A stretch of DNA of 64,000 bases from JAPORK01 sp026710285 (GTDB lineage Bacteria; Pseudomonadota; Gammaproteobacteria; Pseudomonadales; Endozoicomonadaceae). Shown here one piece after another: positions 29,201 to 38,206 of this stretch. The first letter of the stretch is position 1; the number at the start of each line of letters is the position of its first letter. The DNA is taken from the NCBI GenBank assembly GCA_965201045.1, contig OZ241746.1:4526001-4590000 (forward strand). The letters run 5' to 3'. The notes beneath the pieces are model-generated. The model made no database searches. It saw nothing but the letters and a program-made list of their open reading frames with translations, and was not told the origin of the DNA. Position numbers and translations under genes: made by a program.

Positions 29201-31834
29201 CCCTGGCTGTTTATCTCCGGCTGTACACAGTACTCTGACAGAAGGCAGAGTACCTGTTGTGGCAGGCAATACAATCTGTTTTGTCAGTTTCCCTGTCACA
29301 CTGCTAAGACCTATCGTTACGGTAGTACGATTATTCTGTACATCTTCTGTGTAGCGAACTGTACAGCGGTGTGCATTATCATAGGCAACTACCTCTGTTT
29401 CTCCGTCAGGCAGATGTTTTCTGATCAGTCTTCCGGAAGGATCATAATCAAAGCGGGTAGTTAGTGCAACTGGCACCCCCTGACTCTGTGCATAATGTGT
29501 AGTCGCTGCCACTTCTCCTGCAGCATTGTAATTGATTGTTGTTTGTTGCTGCCATAACTCAGGCTGAAGATGCCCCTGCAGATCAGTTTTTTCAATGTAC
29601 GTTGCGAGTTTTCTTCCTGTACCATCAAAAATTACTTTTTTCTGCATGCCATTGGGTGCAGTGACAATCACGCTGTTTCCATGTGCAGATAACTGATACT
29701 GATTCCGTGTTGTTACTTCAAACGGTGTACCTTTTGCATCAGTATGTGCTGTCAATCGACCCAGTTTATCATACTCAAAAGTTTGGATATTTTTTTTATC
29801 CTCAGAAATCACCCGTAGTGTTTTAGGAATAAATAAGCTTTTTTCAGTTATTACTGATGATACAGTGTGCTTACTTGCTATATCAATATAATCCGAAATA
29901 GTTTCCGTACCCTGTTTATTTAAGATGTACTTATAATGATGTATAACGGTCTTAACACTTCCTGCCGGAAGATCACTGCCGGTGAGTTTTTTCTGTTTTA
30001 ATAAACCATAAGTCAATGGATTCTTTTTATCCTGATAATAATGACTTATTTCTGTTCGTTGTTCATCACCACTTTGAACTTCAGTTTTATACAGTATCAG
30101 CGTATAACCCGGTTTATTTCTGTTATCTTCTTTTTGGTAACTCATTGTTGTTATGACTGGGGTGAGCAGCGTACTATTTTTTAGCGGAGCAGGAAAAAGT
30201 TTTGTCTCTTCTGCTAAAGCAGCTACCGGCCAGCCAACTGGCGCAACAGGACAGTGACTGTCACCACTTTGTGGACAGTACTTTGTTTCTGTTTTACGAC
30301 CATAGCTATCGGTTTGACTGATTAACCGTCCGTAATCATCATAACTTCTATTGACTACAGTTTCTACCGGTGCAGACAGGTTATCTCCCCAGTTTTTAGT
30401 GACAACCTTCAGGGGTAGAGAATAAGTAGCCGGTAGTTGTTCAAAGGAAGTATGTGCACAACCATCCCTTTTATCTGTACGACAAAAATAAACTTCATTT
30501 TCACTGAGCAGCTTATTCGTTTTATCACTGATGGTTTTAGTATCAATCAATAAATGATATTTGTTATACGTTCTGATTATTTGTATCTGCCCATTGTCTT
30601 TTTTTGTCTGATAGGTATAAGCAGCAGGTGCTTCAAACAGCATATCTGTTTTTAAATTAGGTAGTTCAGTTAAACCGGAATTGAAACCAAGATAATCATG
30701 ATTGTTACTGTTTGTTGAAGTGTAGCTGTAATTTACATTCATTGGTGGCTGATTTGCACCGGGAATAACGCTGACTTGTTTAACAACACACATTGATGCA
30801 AATGGCTGAAATGGATGCTGGTCATTTGTAATATCGGGTAATTTCATCGCATGACGACAATCATAAGTAAACTGTTTTTCCATTCCGGTAAAGTAGTGAA
30901 TACCTGTCAGCAGATCCTGATTGTTGTGATGAGTCTCATAACTTAAATGAACCAGTCCGGAATGATTAATATCCTGTTGATTATTGCCCGGAAACCAGAT
31001 ATTACGTACTTCATCATTTGCTAAATCAATTCGCATATCAACCGGACTACCCTGTACATCATAACTGGTAACCGTCAGATAATTATTTTTCCTTGTCAGT
31101 GTTATTGAGTGACCATTATCGTCGGTTATTCTTTCTAAAAGATGGCTTCCAGGCATATATTTAAAATTGACACCCTCTCCATTTTGTTGCTCCATACGAA
31201 TTTCATAGCCATCACGGTCTAAAATATCCTGTAATCCGTTTGCAGATGTAATCACGAGATTCCCTTTTTTATCTTTGGTAATGATGACATCTTTTAGTTT
31301 ATGATACTGTGGATGCCAGCTTCCGTCAGGTCGCTGCTCCAGGAAAAAACTTTTTCCTCCGGCTGTGTTTAACTGATGCGTAACCGGATTATAATGTGTC
31401 AGATTCCATGCCCAGCCATGTCCCAGATGGTCCGGATTACCTTTTGTACCACTGTTATAGTTCATCTCCAGATCAATATCAGGACCATGACCAAAATTAC
31501 TCCGTAATAAGCCCGCCTTTATCGAAACCAGCAACATACCTGTCCTCGGATCTACTTCACTATTTTCGCTTTTAGAAAAATTAAAAGAATTGGACCAGAT
31601 AGACAGATCACCACTTCCTGATTCACCTGATAATAAGGGATGATGACTCATTTTGTTTTTTTTATTTGTTGTGTGTGTATCTGACGTATTTTTTTTTAGT
31701 AATATTTTCTTATTAATATAAACACTGTTTTTGTGAGTTCTTTTTTTTCCAACAGCTAAAGTTATTTTTCCAAAATACAAATATAAAATTAAAAATACCA
31801 ACACACCAATAAAATTACATAATCGTTTATTCAT
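26279..31834 (-). CDS. R6: RHS-repeat secreted protein, asparagine/glycine linker type
   Basis: 1851 residues. The start at 31834 has the same context as R1 (MNKRLCNFIGVLVFLILYLY), with an in-frame TAG three codons upstream. Signal peptide, N-terminal domain, YD repeats and core are intact and the motifs LPTYEET and PPTYQEA are present. The linker differs from the common SGYENEALVGG form and reads ANSGDGALVGGASNHPG, a form shared with R8 and R9. The tip is also of the R8/R9 type: LGCGTSHIVPCDH, VTTVS, LEPDHLISLDAP, YDEILQEYSTLDYL, MLKPGGKLYVM, then WLSSYAEQGAAIFGNNSVDY. In motif one the usual Arg after GCG is Thr. Confidence 0.96.
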   Translation of the reverse strand: MNKRLCNFIGVLVFLILYLYFGKITLAVGKKRTHKNSVYINKKILLKKNTSDTHTTNKKNKMSHHPLLSGESGSGDLSIWSNSFNFSKSENSEVDPRTGMLLVSIKAGLLRSNFGHGPDIDLEMNYNSGTKGNPDHLGHGWAWNLTHYNPVTHQLNTAGGKSFFLEQRPDGSWHPQYHKLKDVIITKDKKGNLVITSANGLQDILDRDGYEIRMEQQNGEGVNFKYMPGSHLLERITDDNGHSITLTRKNNYLTVTSYDVQGSPVDMRIDLANDEVRNIWFPGNNQQDINHSGLVHLSYETHHNNQDLLTGIHYFTGMEKQFTYDCRHAMKLPDITNDQHPFQPFASMCVVKQVSVIPGANQPPMNVNYSYTSTNSNNHDYLGFNSGLTELPNLKTDMLFEAPAAYTYQTKKDNGQIQIIRTYNKYHLLIDTKTISDKTNKLLSENEVYFCRTDKRDGCAHTSFEQLPATYSLPLKVVTKNWGDNLSAPVETVVNRSYDDYGRLISQTDSYGRKTETKYCPQSGDSHCPVAPVGWPVAALAEETKLFPAPLKNSTLLTPVITTMSYQKEDNRNKPGYTLILYKTEVQSGDEQRTEISHYYQDKKNPLTYGLLKQKKLTGSDLPAGSVKTVIHHYKYILNKQGTETISDYIDIASKHTVSSVITEKSLFIPKTLRVISEDKKNIQTFEYDKLGRLTAHTDAKGTPFEVTTRNQYQLSAHGNSVIVTAPNGMQKKVIFDGTGRKLATYIEKTDLQGHLQPELWQQQTTINYNAAGEVAATTHYAQSQGVPVALTTRFDYDPSGRLIRKHLPDGETEVVAYDNAHRCTVRYTEDVQNNRTTVTIGLSSVTGKLTKQIVLPATTGTLPSVRVLCTAGDKQPGAKVSRMTYDGFDRLVSTVDPMGKIVQKRYDALGQVTDIINPVGDKIHNVYDLTGHVIQHWVMPAQGGQYLLASSGFNAAGQKLWSAREDGKKTTYHYNINGQLYSIDKSNGHHITLSYNNIGLAVKDSMDGKVLLQISYDHLNHQPRTVTDNTGITTYDYRDDGLLNNTIYKGINGYASSAETLIYNSYHHLVSRTDSQHNKIIYMSDKLLRPLTKIYQKNTGNTTQLEQLVYDSFSRVVKKIYGSGMIRLFTYNPWGQVDTIKDTLNGKPLHTESFVYDPDGNIIRLQRGDDQNHQATIDYRYDHMDNLVSMNCEGDNTLCPHDTAIDGSNLKAAPTIIQQDYTFTRLNRIAGVTEKLIDTSADQLHSLTKTMSYIYANTKIPLRLTAISTQWNNQQPDTHTFVYDSSGNMIIDGKGNKINYNPFNQITQVINSAGVVSRYDYDGQGKEVKVVTTQGTRQMIYQGGTLSGEVVTDTANNRHRISYLSPEIRTTDNTITDWNESNYKGDVISILKQDKTLKQWTVQQHKVYSPYGMAWSYGKKKTTVPAFQQTLKGFNGEITDAATGWQFLGAGNRTYNPSQRYFVSEDPAGDGYAFGGNNPIMNSDPSGNMPKWLGKMFKMANTAFNLGMNMTHSKFIQGIGRSLMWGGMGLSLGPTFAIGMAFAAPATLAFTSALKPANKGLQQASMITGRVYGGALFVAGLIALGAGIGEFAEGLLATLGGEAVAVGEKAAAAAAEEVKVTAGILPTYEETVADAPPTYQEATEGNSSVYRSVLYLGGEKQANSGDGALVGGASNHPGPIVQNIQGEFEELDSIGSDVDIGQLLDFSEPQRAVLGCGTSHIVPCDHTDVTTVSALHFLEPDHLISLDAPIEVTVNITGENIYDEILQEYSTLDYLRVAYAMLKPGGKLYVMEHSNASEWLSSYAEQGAAIFGNNSVDYIHGMESIAMVAERFGSAGTHPFTYESMLVLQK

Positions 31835-32408
31835 TGTATTCTACAGTCTTCAAAGAACTATAAATTTGATTTCAATTAAATTTATAAGATAGGTTGCACA
31901 TAACATATAATCTAAATTTTTTTTAAAATTAGACACAAAAAATTGAATTTAGTTTTATTTTATTCAAATGACTTTAAAATTTTATGTAAATTTAAAGCAA
32001 TAAAAAATTTTTTATATTTTTTTAATATAATTTTTCATTACTATGAAACATGAAAGTAACCTCTGTTTCATATCGGGATTTGACATTATTATACTCAAAG
32101 ATAGCTTTAGACAGTTTCTCAGTAAATGGCATGCTATTTTAAAAGAAGATGCTTGTAAAAATTTATTCTTTCAGCATCGTATAAAATGTAGAGATCAATT
32201 GATTTAGACTGTTTTATTTGTAGTAACACAAACTCATCAACATGTTGCAGATATGTCATGTCTTTAAATCATCTCATACTATCTTTGAAAAGCTTGTGCA
32301 ATTTGGTGGTAAATAATTATTAAATAATACACATATTAGTTGTTTATTATATTTAATACTATTCCTTAAAGTATTGAGCACCATTTAAGTACTCATTCTG
32401 TTAATTGT
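31835..32408. other. R6/R7 spacer (574 bp)
   Basis: Nearly identical to the R1/R2 spacer, which identifies R1-R2 and R6-R7 as copies of one block. It carries the plus-strand open stretch 32050-32142 (30 codons, MKVTSVSYRDLTLLYSKIAL), which differs from the R1/R2 version by one inserted TTA. No confident gene or promoter. Confidence 0.65.
32375..32395 (-). terminator. R7 3' hairpin with wobble pair
   Basis: Plus-strand arms TGAGCAC and GTACTCA look mismatched as DNA, but in the minus-strand RNA the changed position pairs as U-G, so a 7-bp stem with a 7-nt loop survives. Confidence 0.4.
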
Positions 32409-35400
32409 TCAGACTAGTTTTGAAAATATTAGTATTCTGCTATATGCCGGGGGATTAGCTCTTGTGGTCCCAAACTCTGCAGTAAAATAATCTGGTGTCG
32501 GTAAGCCATCCATATACTCCACGTTATCATTTCCAAATATTGCTGCACCTTGTTGTGCATATGCCGACATCCACTCAGCAGCTTCGTTATACTGATATAT
32601 TATAACATACAGTCTGCCACCTGGTTTGAGTAAAGTATATGCTATTTGTAAATAATTCTCTCTTGTATACTCCTGAAGTATTTCGTCATAAACATTTTCA
32701 CCTACTCCAGCTGTTGTCTCTTCTATGGATGCATTAGGAAATGCTGTGTAATCAGGTCGCATAGAAGTATTTGAAGAAAATGTAGTAACACCTCTATGAT
32801 CACAAGGCAAATCCGGATGTCTACCACATCCAAAAATAGCTCGTCGTTCTGCCGGAATATCCTCCACTCTGGCGCCAGCATTACCTGCTGCTCCTGTTTC
32901 TTCACTACCTTCATCTCCTACATCTGTATCTGCTGCATCATTACCACCTCCGACTAACGCTTCATTTTCATATCCACTCTCTTCCTGTTTTTCTCCTCCT
33001 AAGCACAAAACATTTCTATAAACCGGAGAATTACCTTCTGTTGCTTCTTGATAAGTTGGAGGTGCATCTGCTACTGCTTCTTCATAAGTTGGAAGTATAT
33101 CAGCTGTTACTTTAACCTCCTCTGCAGCAGCTGCTGCCGCTTTTTCACCTACTGCCACCACTTCATTCCCTAATGTTGCCAGCAGACCTTCTGCAAATTC
33201 ACCTATACCTGCACCGAGAGCTATGAGTCCGGCTACAAATAATGCACCTCCATAAACTCTTCCGGTAATCATTGAGGCTTGCTGCAAACCTTTGTTGGCA
33301 GGTTTTAATGCTGATGCAAAAGCCAATGTAGTCGGCGCTGCAAAAGCCATACCAATGGCAAATGTTGGACCAAGAGACAAACCCATGCCACCCCACATCA
33401 GTGACCTTCCAATCCCCTGGATAAACTTACTATGCGTCATGTTCATCCCCAGATTAAAAGCAGTGTTTGCCATTTTAACCATTTTGCCTAACCACTTTGG
33501 CATATTACCGCTGGGATCACTATTCATAATCGGATTGTTGCCACCAAATGCATAACCATCACCGGCAGGATCTTCACTAACAAAATAGCGTTGCGACGGA
33601 TTATAGGTACGATTACCGGCGCCTAAAAACTGCCAGCCCGTTGCAGCATCGGTTATTTCACCATCAAACCCTTTTAATGTTTGTTGAAAGGCAGGAACTG
33701 TTGTCTTTTTTTTTCCGTAAGACCACGCCATACCATAGGGACTATACACCTTGTGTTGTTGTACCGTCCATTGTTTTAACGTTTTATCTTGTTTTAATAT
33801 GCTGATTACATCGCCTTTATAATTGCTTTCGTTCCAGTCAGTAATCGTATTATCGGTGGTTCTAATCTCCGGTGACAGATAACTAATTCTGTGTCTGTTA
33901 TTCGCTGTATCGGTTACCACTTCACCGCTGAGTGTTCCTCCCTGATAAATCATCTGCCGAGTACCTTGTGTAGTTACAACTTTAATTTCTTTTCCCTGAC
34001 CATCGTAATCATAACGGCTAACCACACCGGCACTATTAATCACCTGGGTTATTTGATTAAAAGGGTTATAATTAATTTTATTTCCCTTACCATCAATGAT
34101 CATATTTCCGCTTGTATCATAAACGAATGTATGAGTATCAGGTTGTTGATTATTCCATTGTGTACTGATTGCAGTTAATCGCAGTGGTATTTTAGTATTT
34201 GCATAACTATAAGACATTATCTTAGTCAATGAATGTAACTGATCAGCTGAAGTATCAATTAATTTTTCAGTAATGTCCGCAATACTATTTAGTCGTGTAA
34301 ATGTATAATCCTGCTGTATAATCGTTGGAGCTGCTTTCAGATTACCACCATCAATTGTAGTATCATGCGGACAGAGTGTATTACCTCCCTCACAATTCAT
34401 TGAAACCAAATTATCCATATGATCATAACGATAGTCTATTGTTGCCTGATGATTTTGATCATCACCACGTTGTAAACGGATAATATTTCCATCAGGATCA
34501 TAAACAAAAGATTCAGTATGCAGTGGTTTTCCATTAAGAGTATCTTTTATTGTATCAACTTGACCCCAAGGATTATACGTGAATAAACGCATCATACCAC
34601 TGCCGTATACTTTCTTCACTACACGGGAAAAAGAATCATAGACTAACTGTTCAAGTTGTGTTGTATTACCAGTATTTTTTTGATAGATTTTTGTTAACGG
34701 TCTGAGTAGTTTGTCAGACATATAAATAATTTTATTGTGCTGAGAATCTGTATGACTGACAAGATGATGGTAATTATTATAAATCAGCGTTTCAGCACTA
34801 CTCGCATATCCGTTAATACCTTTATGTATAGTGTTATTTAATAGTCCGTCATCCCGATAATCATAAGTAGTAATGCCGGTATTATCAGTGACTGTACGTG
34901 GCTGGTGATTAAGATGATCATAACTAATTTGTAAGAGTACTTTGCCATCCATGCTATATTTTAAAGCCAGTCCAATATTGTTATAAGACAAAGTAATATG
35001 ATGCCCGTTAGATTTGTCAATACTATATAACTGACCATTAATATTATAATGATAAGTGGTTTTTTTACCATCTTCTCTGGCTGACCACAATTTTTGACCT
35101 GCCGCATTAAAACCTGCCGATGCTAATAGATACTGCCCCCCTTGTGCAGGCATAACCCAATGCTGAATAACATGACCGGTCAGATCATAGACATTGTGTA
35201 TTTTATCTCCTACAGGATTGATGATATCAGTTACCTGTCCAAGTGCATCATAACGTTTTTGCACTATTTTTCCCATAGGATCTACACTACTGACAAGACG
35301 ATCAAAACCATCGTAGGTCATTCTAGAAACTTTTGCCCCTGATTGCTTGTCTCCGGCTGTACACAGTACTCTGATAGAAGGCAGAGTACCTGTTGTGGCA

Positions 35401-37985
35401 GGTAATACAATCTGCTCTGTCGGTTTCCCTGTCACACTGCTAAGACCTATCGTTACGGCAGTACGATTATTCTGTACATCTTCTGTGTAGCGAACTGTAC
35501 AACGGTGTGCATTATCATAGGCGACAACCTCTGTTTCTCCATCAGGCAGATGTTTTCTGACCAATCTGCCGAAAGCATCATAATCAAAGCGGGTAGTTAG
35601 TGCAACTGGCACCCCCTGACTCTGTGCATAATGTGTAGTCGCTGCCACTTCTCCTGCAGCATTGTAACTGATTGTTGTTTGTTGCTGCCATAACCCAGGC
35701 TGAAGATGCCCCTGCAGATCAGTTTTTTCAATGTACGTTGCGAGTTTTCTTCCTGTACCATCAAAAATTACTTTTTTCTGCATGCCATTGGGTGCAGTGA
35801 CAATCACGCTGTTTCCATGTGCAGATAACTGATACTGATTCCGTGTTGTTAATTCAAACGGTGTACCTTTTGCATCAGTATGTGCTGTCAATCGACCCAG
35901 TTTATCATACTCAAAAGTTTGGATATTTTTTTTATCCTCAGAAATCACCCGTAGTGTTTTAGGAATAAATAAGCTTTTTTCAGTTATTACTGATGATACA
36001 GTGTGCTCATTTGCTATATCAATATAATCCGAAATAGTTTCCGTACCCTGTTTATTTAAGATGTACTTATAATGATGTATAACGATCTTAACACTTCCTG
36101 CCGGAAGATCACTGCCGGTGAGTTTTTTCTGTTTTAATAAACCATAAGTCAATAGATTCTTTTTATCCTGATAATAATGACTTATTTCTGTTCGTTGTTC
36201 ATCACCACTTTGAACTTCAGTTTTATACAGTACCAGCGTATAACCCGGTTTATTTCTGTTATCTTCTTTTTGGTAACTCATTGTTGTTATGACTGGGGTG
36301 AGCAGCGTACTATTTTTTAGCGGAGCAGGAAAAAGTTTTGTCTCTTCTGCTAAAGCAGCTACCGGCCAGCCAACTGGCGCAACAGGACAGTGACTGTCAC
36401 CACTTTGTGGACAGTACTTTGTTTCTGTTTTACGACCATAGCTATCGGTTTGACTGATTAACCGTCCGTAATCATCATAACTTCTATTGACTACAGTTTC
36501 TACCGGTGCAGACAGGTTATCTCCCCAGTTTTTAGTGACAACCTTCAGGGGCAGAGAATAAGTAGCCGGTAGTTGTTCAAAGGAAGTATATGCACAACCA
36601 TCCCTTTTATCTGTACGACAAAAATAAACTTCATTTTCACTGAGCAGCTTATTCGTTTTATCACTGATGGTTTTAGTATCAATCAATAAATGATATTTGT
36701 TATACGTTCGGATCGTTTGTATTTGCCCATTGTCTTTTTTTGTCTGATAGGTATAAGCAGCAGGTGCTTCAAACAGTATATCTGTTTTTAAATCAGGTAA
36801 TTCAGTTAAACCGGAGTTAAAACCAAGATAATCATGATTGTTACTGTTTGTTGAAGTGTAGCTGTAATTTACATTCATTGGTGGCTGATTTGCACCGGGA
36901 ATAACGCTGACTTGTTTAACAACACACATTGATGCAAATGGCTGAAATGGATGCTGGTCATTTGTAATATCGGGTAATTTCATCGCATGACGACAATCAT
37001 AAGTAAACTGTTTTTCCATTCCGGTAAAATAGTGAATACCTGTCAGCAGATCCTGATTGTTGTGATGAGTCTCATAACTTAAATGAACCAGTCCGGAATG
37101 ATTAATATCCTGTTGATTATTCCCCGGAAACCAGATATTACGTACTTCACCATTTGCTAAATCAATACGTATATCAACCGGATTACCCTGTACATCATAA
37201 CTGGTAACCGTCAGATAATTATTTTTCCTTTTCAGTGTTATTGAGTGACCATTATCGTCGGTTATTCTTTCTAAGAGATGGCTTCCGGACATATATTTAA
37301 AATTAACACAGTTTCCATTTTGTTGTTCCATGCGAATTTCATAGCCGTCACGGTCTAAAATATCCTGTAACCCGTTTGCAGATGTAATCACGAGATTCCC
37401 TTTTTTATCTTTGGTAATGATGACATCTTTTAGTTTATGATACTGTGGATGCCAGCTTCCGTCAGGTCGCTGCTCCAGGAAAAAACTTTTTCCTCCAGCT
37501 GTGTTTAACTGATGCGTAACCGGATTATAATGTGTCAGATTCCATGCCCAGCCATGTCCGAGATGGTCTGGATTACCTTTTGTACCACTGTTATAGTTCA
37601 TCTCCAGATCAATATCAGGACCATGACCAAAATTACTCCGTAATAAACCGGCTTTTATCGAAACCAGCAACATACCTGTCCTTGGATCTACTTCACTGTT
37701 TTCACTTTTAGCAAAATTAAAAGAATTAGACCAAATAGATAGATCATCACCTCCTGATTGACTCAGTAATAAGTGATGATAATTGGTTTTATTTTTTTCA
37801 TTTATTGCATGTGTATCTGACGTATTTTTTTTTAGTTGTATTTTTTTATCAATATAAACTCTACTTATTTTAGTTCTGTTCTTTCCAATGGCTAAAGTTA
37901 TTTTTCCAAAATATAGAAATAGAAATAAAAACAAGAATGCATAAATAATATTACAAAGACTTTTATTTATTTTTATAATTATCAT
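32409..37985 (-). CDS. R7: RHS-repeat secreted protein, reference copy for domain positions
   Basis: 1858 residues from ATG 37985 with AGGA 11 nt upstream. Positions here apply to the others within a few residues. Signal peptide 1-32 (ending KITLA); secreted-RHS N-terminal domain from about 83 (SIWSNSFNFAKS, VDPRTG); YD repeats from about 690 (FEYDKLGRL) through 888 (MTYDGFDRL), 1158 and 1290 (FVYDTSGNM). Core 1417-1494 (YSPYGMAW, FDGEITDAATG, SEDPAGDGYAFGGNNP, DPSGN at 1490-1494), with expected self-cleavage before Met1495. Hydrophobic segments lie at about 1527-1560 and 1577-1606, LPTY at 1631-1634 and PPTY at 1642-1645. The tip is about 1717-1858 with GCGRHPDLPCDH, YDEILQEY and LLKPGGRLYVII. 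It resembles the R2 tip, including the FSKLV/FSKLA end and the TGA stop. RHS cages normally enclose and release a toxin; the substrate here is unknown. Confidence 0.97.
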   Translation of the reverse strand: MIIIKINKSLCNIIYAFLFLFLFLYFGKITLAIGKNRTKISRVYIDKKIQLKKNTSDTHAINEKNKTNYHHLLLSQSGGDDLSIWSNSFNFAKSENSEVDPRTGMLLVSIKAGLLRSNFGHGPDIDLEMNYNSGTKGNPDHLGHGWAWNLTHYNPVTHQLNTAGGKSFFLEQRPDGSWHPQYHKLKDVIITKDKKGNLVITSANGLQDILDRDGYEIRMEQQNGNCVNFKYMSGSHLLERITDDNGHSITLKRKNNYLTVTSYDVQGNPVDIRIDLANGEVRNIWFPGNNQQDINHSGLVHLSYETHHNNQDLLTGIHYFTGMEKQFTYDCRHAMKLPDITNDQHPFQPFASMCVVKQVSVIPGANQPPMNVNYSYTSTNSNNHDYLGFNSGLTELPDLKTDILFEAPAAYTYQTKKDNGQIQTIRTYNKYHLLIDTKTISDKTNKLLSENEVYFCRTDKRDGCAYTSFEQLPATYSLPLKVVTKNWGDNLSAPVETVVNRSYDDYGRLISQTDSYGRKTETKYCPQSGDSHCPVAPVGWPVAALAEETKLFPAPLKNSTLLTPVITTMSYQKEDNRNKPGYTLVLYKTEVQSGDEQRTEISHYYQDKKNLLTYGLLKQKKLTGSDLPAGSVKIVIHHYKYILNKQGTETISDYIDIANEHTVSSVITEKSLFIPKTLRVISEDKKNIQTFEYDKLGRLTAHTDAKGTPFELTTRNQYQLSAHGNSVIVTAPNGMQKKVIFDGTGRKLATYIEKTDLQGHLQPGLWQQQTTISYNAAGEVAATTHYAQSQGVPVALTTRFDYDAFGRLVRKHLPDGETEVVAYDNAHRCTVRYTEDVQNNRTAVTIGLSSVTGKPTEQIVLPATTGTLPSIRVLCTAGDKQSGAKVSRMTYDGFDRLVSSVDPMGKIVQKRYDALGQVTDIINPVGDKIHNVYDLTGHVIQHWVMPAQGGQYLLASAGFNAAGQKLWSAREDGKKTTYHYNINGQLYSIDKSNGHHITLSYNNIGLALKYSMDGKVLLQISYDHLNHQPRTVTDNTGITTYDYRDDGLLNNTIHKGINGYASSAETLIYNNYHHLVSHTDSQHNKIIYMSDKLLRPLTKIYQKNTGNTTQLEQLVYDSFSRVVKKVYGSGMMRLFTYNPWGQVDTIKDTLNGKPLHTESFVYDPDGNIIRLQRGDDQNHQATIDYRYDHMDNLVSMNCEGGNTLCPHDTTIDGGNLKAAPTIIQQDYTFTRLNSIADITEKLIDTSADQLHSLTKIMSYSYANTKIPLRLTAISTQWNNQQPDTHTFVYDTSGNMIIDGKGNKINYNPFNQITQVINSAGVVSRYDYDGQGKEIKVVTTQGTRQMIYQGGTLSGEVVTDTANNRHRISYLSPEIRTTDNTITDWNESNYKGDVISILKQDKTLKQWTVQQHKVYSPYGMAWSYGKKKTTVPAFQQTLKGFDGEITDAATGWQFLGAGNRTYNPSQRYFVSEDPAGDGYAFGGNNPIMNSDPSGNMPKWLGKMVKMANTAFNLGMNMTHSKFIQGIGRSLMWGGMGLSLGPTFAIGMAFAAPTTLAFASALKPANKGLQQASMITGRVYGGALFVAGLIALGAGIGEFAEGLLATLGNEVVAVGEKAAAAAAEEVKVTADILPTYEEAVADAPPTYQEATEGNSPVYRNVLCLGGEKQEESGYENEALVGGGNDAADTDVGDEGSEETGAAGNAGARVEDIPAERRAIFGCGRHPDLPCDHRGVTTFSSNTSMRPDYTAFPNASIEETTAGVGENVYDEILQEYTRENYLQIAYTLLKPGGRLYVIIYQYNEAAEWMSAYAQQGAAIFGNDNVEYMDGLPTPDYFTAEFGTTRANPPAYSRILIFSKLV

Positions 37986-38206
37986 CTATTGTAAAATCCT
38001 ATTTTTGTGAAATTTATAAGGTTAGTTTTATTTTATTATGACGGATGCTACTTTACTTTATTTTCATATAGACAAAAGATAATTCTTTTAGTCTTATCTT
38101 AATTTAAAATAGCTAAGTAATAGACAGATCAGTTTTTATCCTTAATACCGCACGCTAAAACGTTGAGCTCTATTTAAGTAAGTACTCACTCTGTTAATTG
38201 TTCATA
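37986..38206. other. R7/R8 short spacer (221 bp)
   Basis: Matches the R5/R6 short spacer in length and in the internal deletion. It contains the R7 ribosome binding site (AGGA) and the minus-strand TTTTGTCTA block near 38070. The R8 3' hairpin is weaker (arms GAGCTC and GTACTC). Confidence 0.7.

Noticed and set aside
37900..37985. Lipoprotein signal (Cys in KSLCN or KRLCN near the N-terminus)
   Set aside because: The Cys precedes the hydrophobic stretch and has no lipobox; ITLA after the stretch fits signal peptidase I instead.
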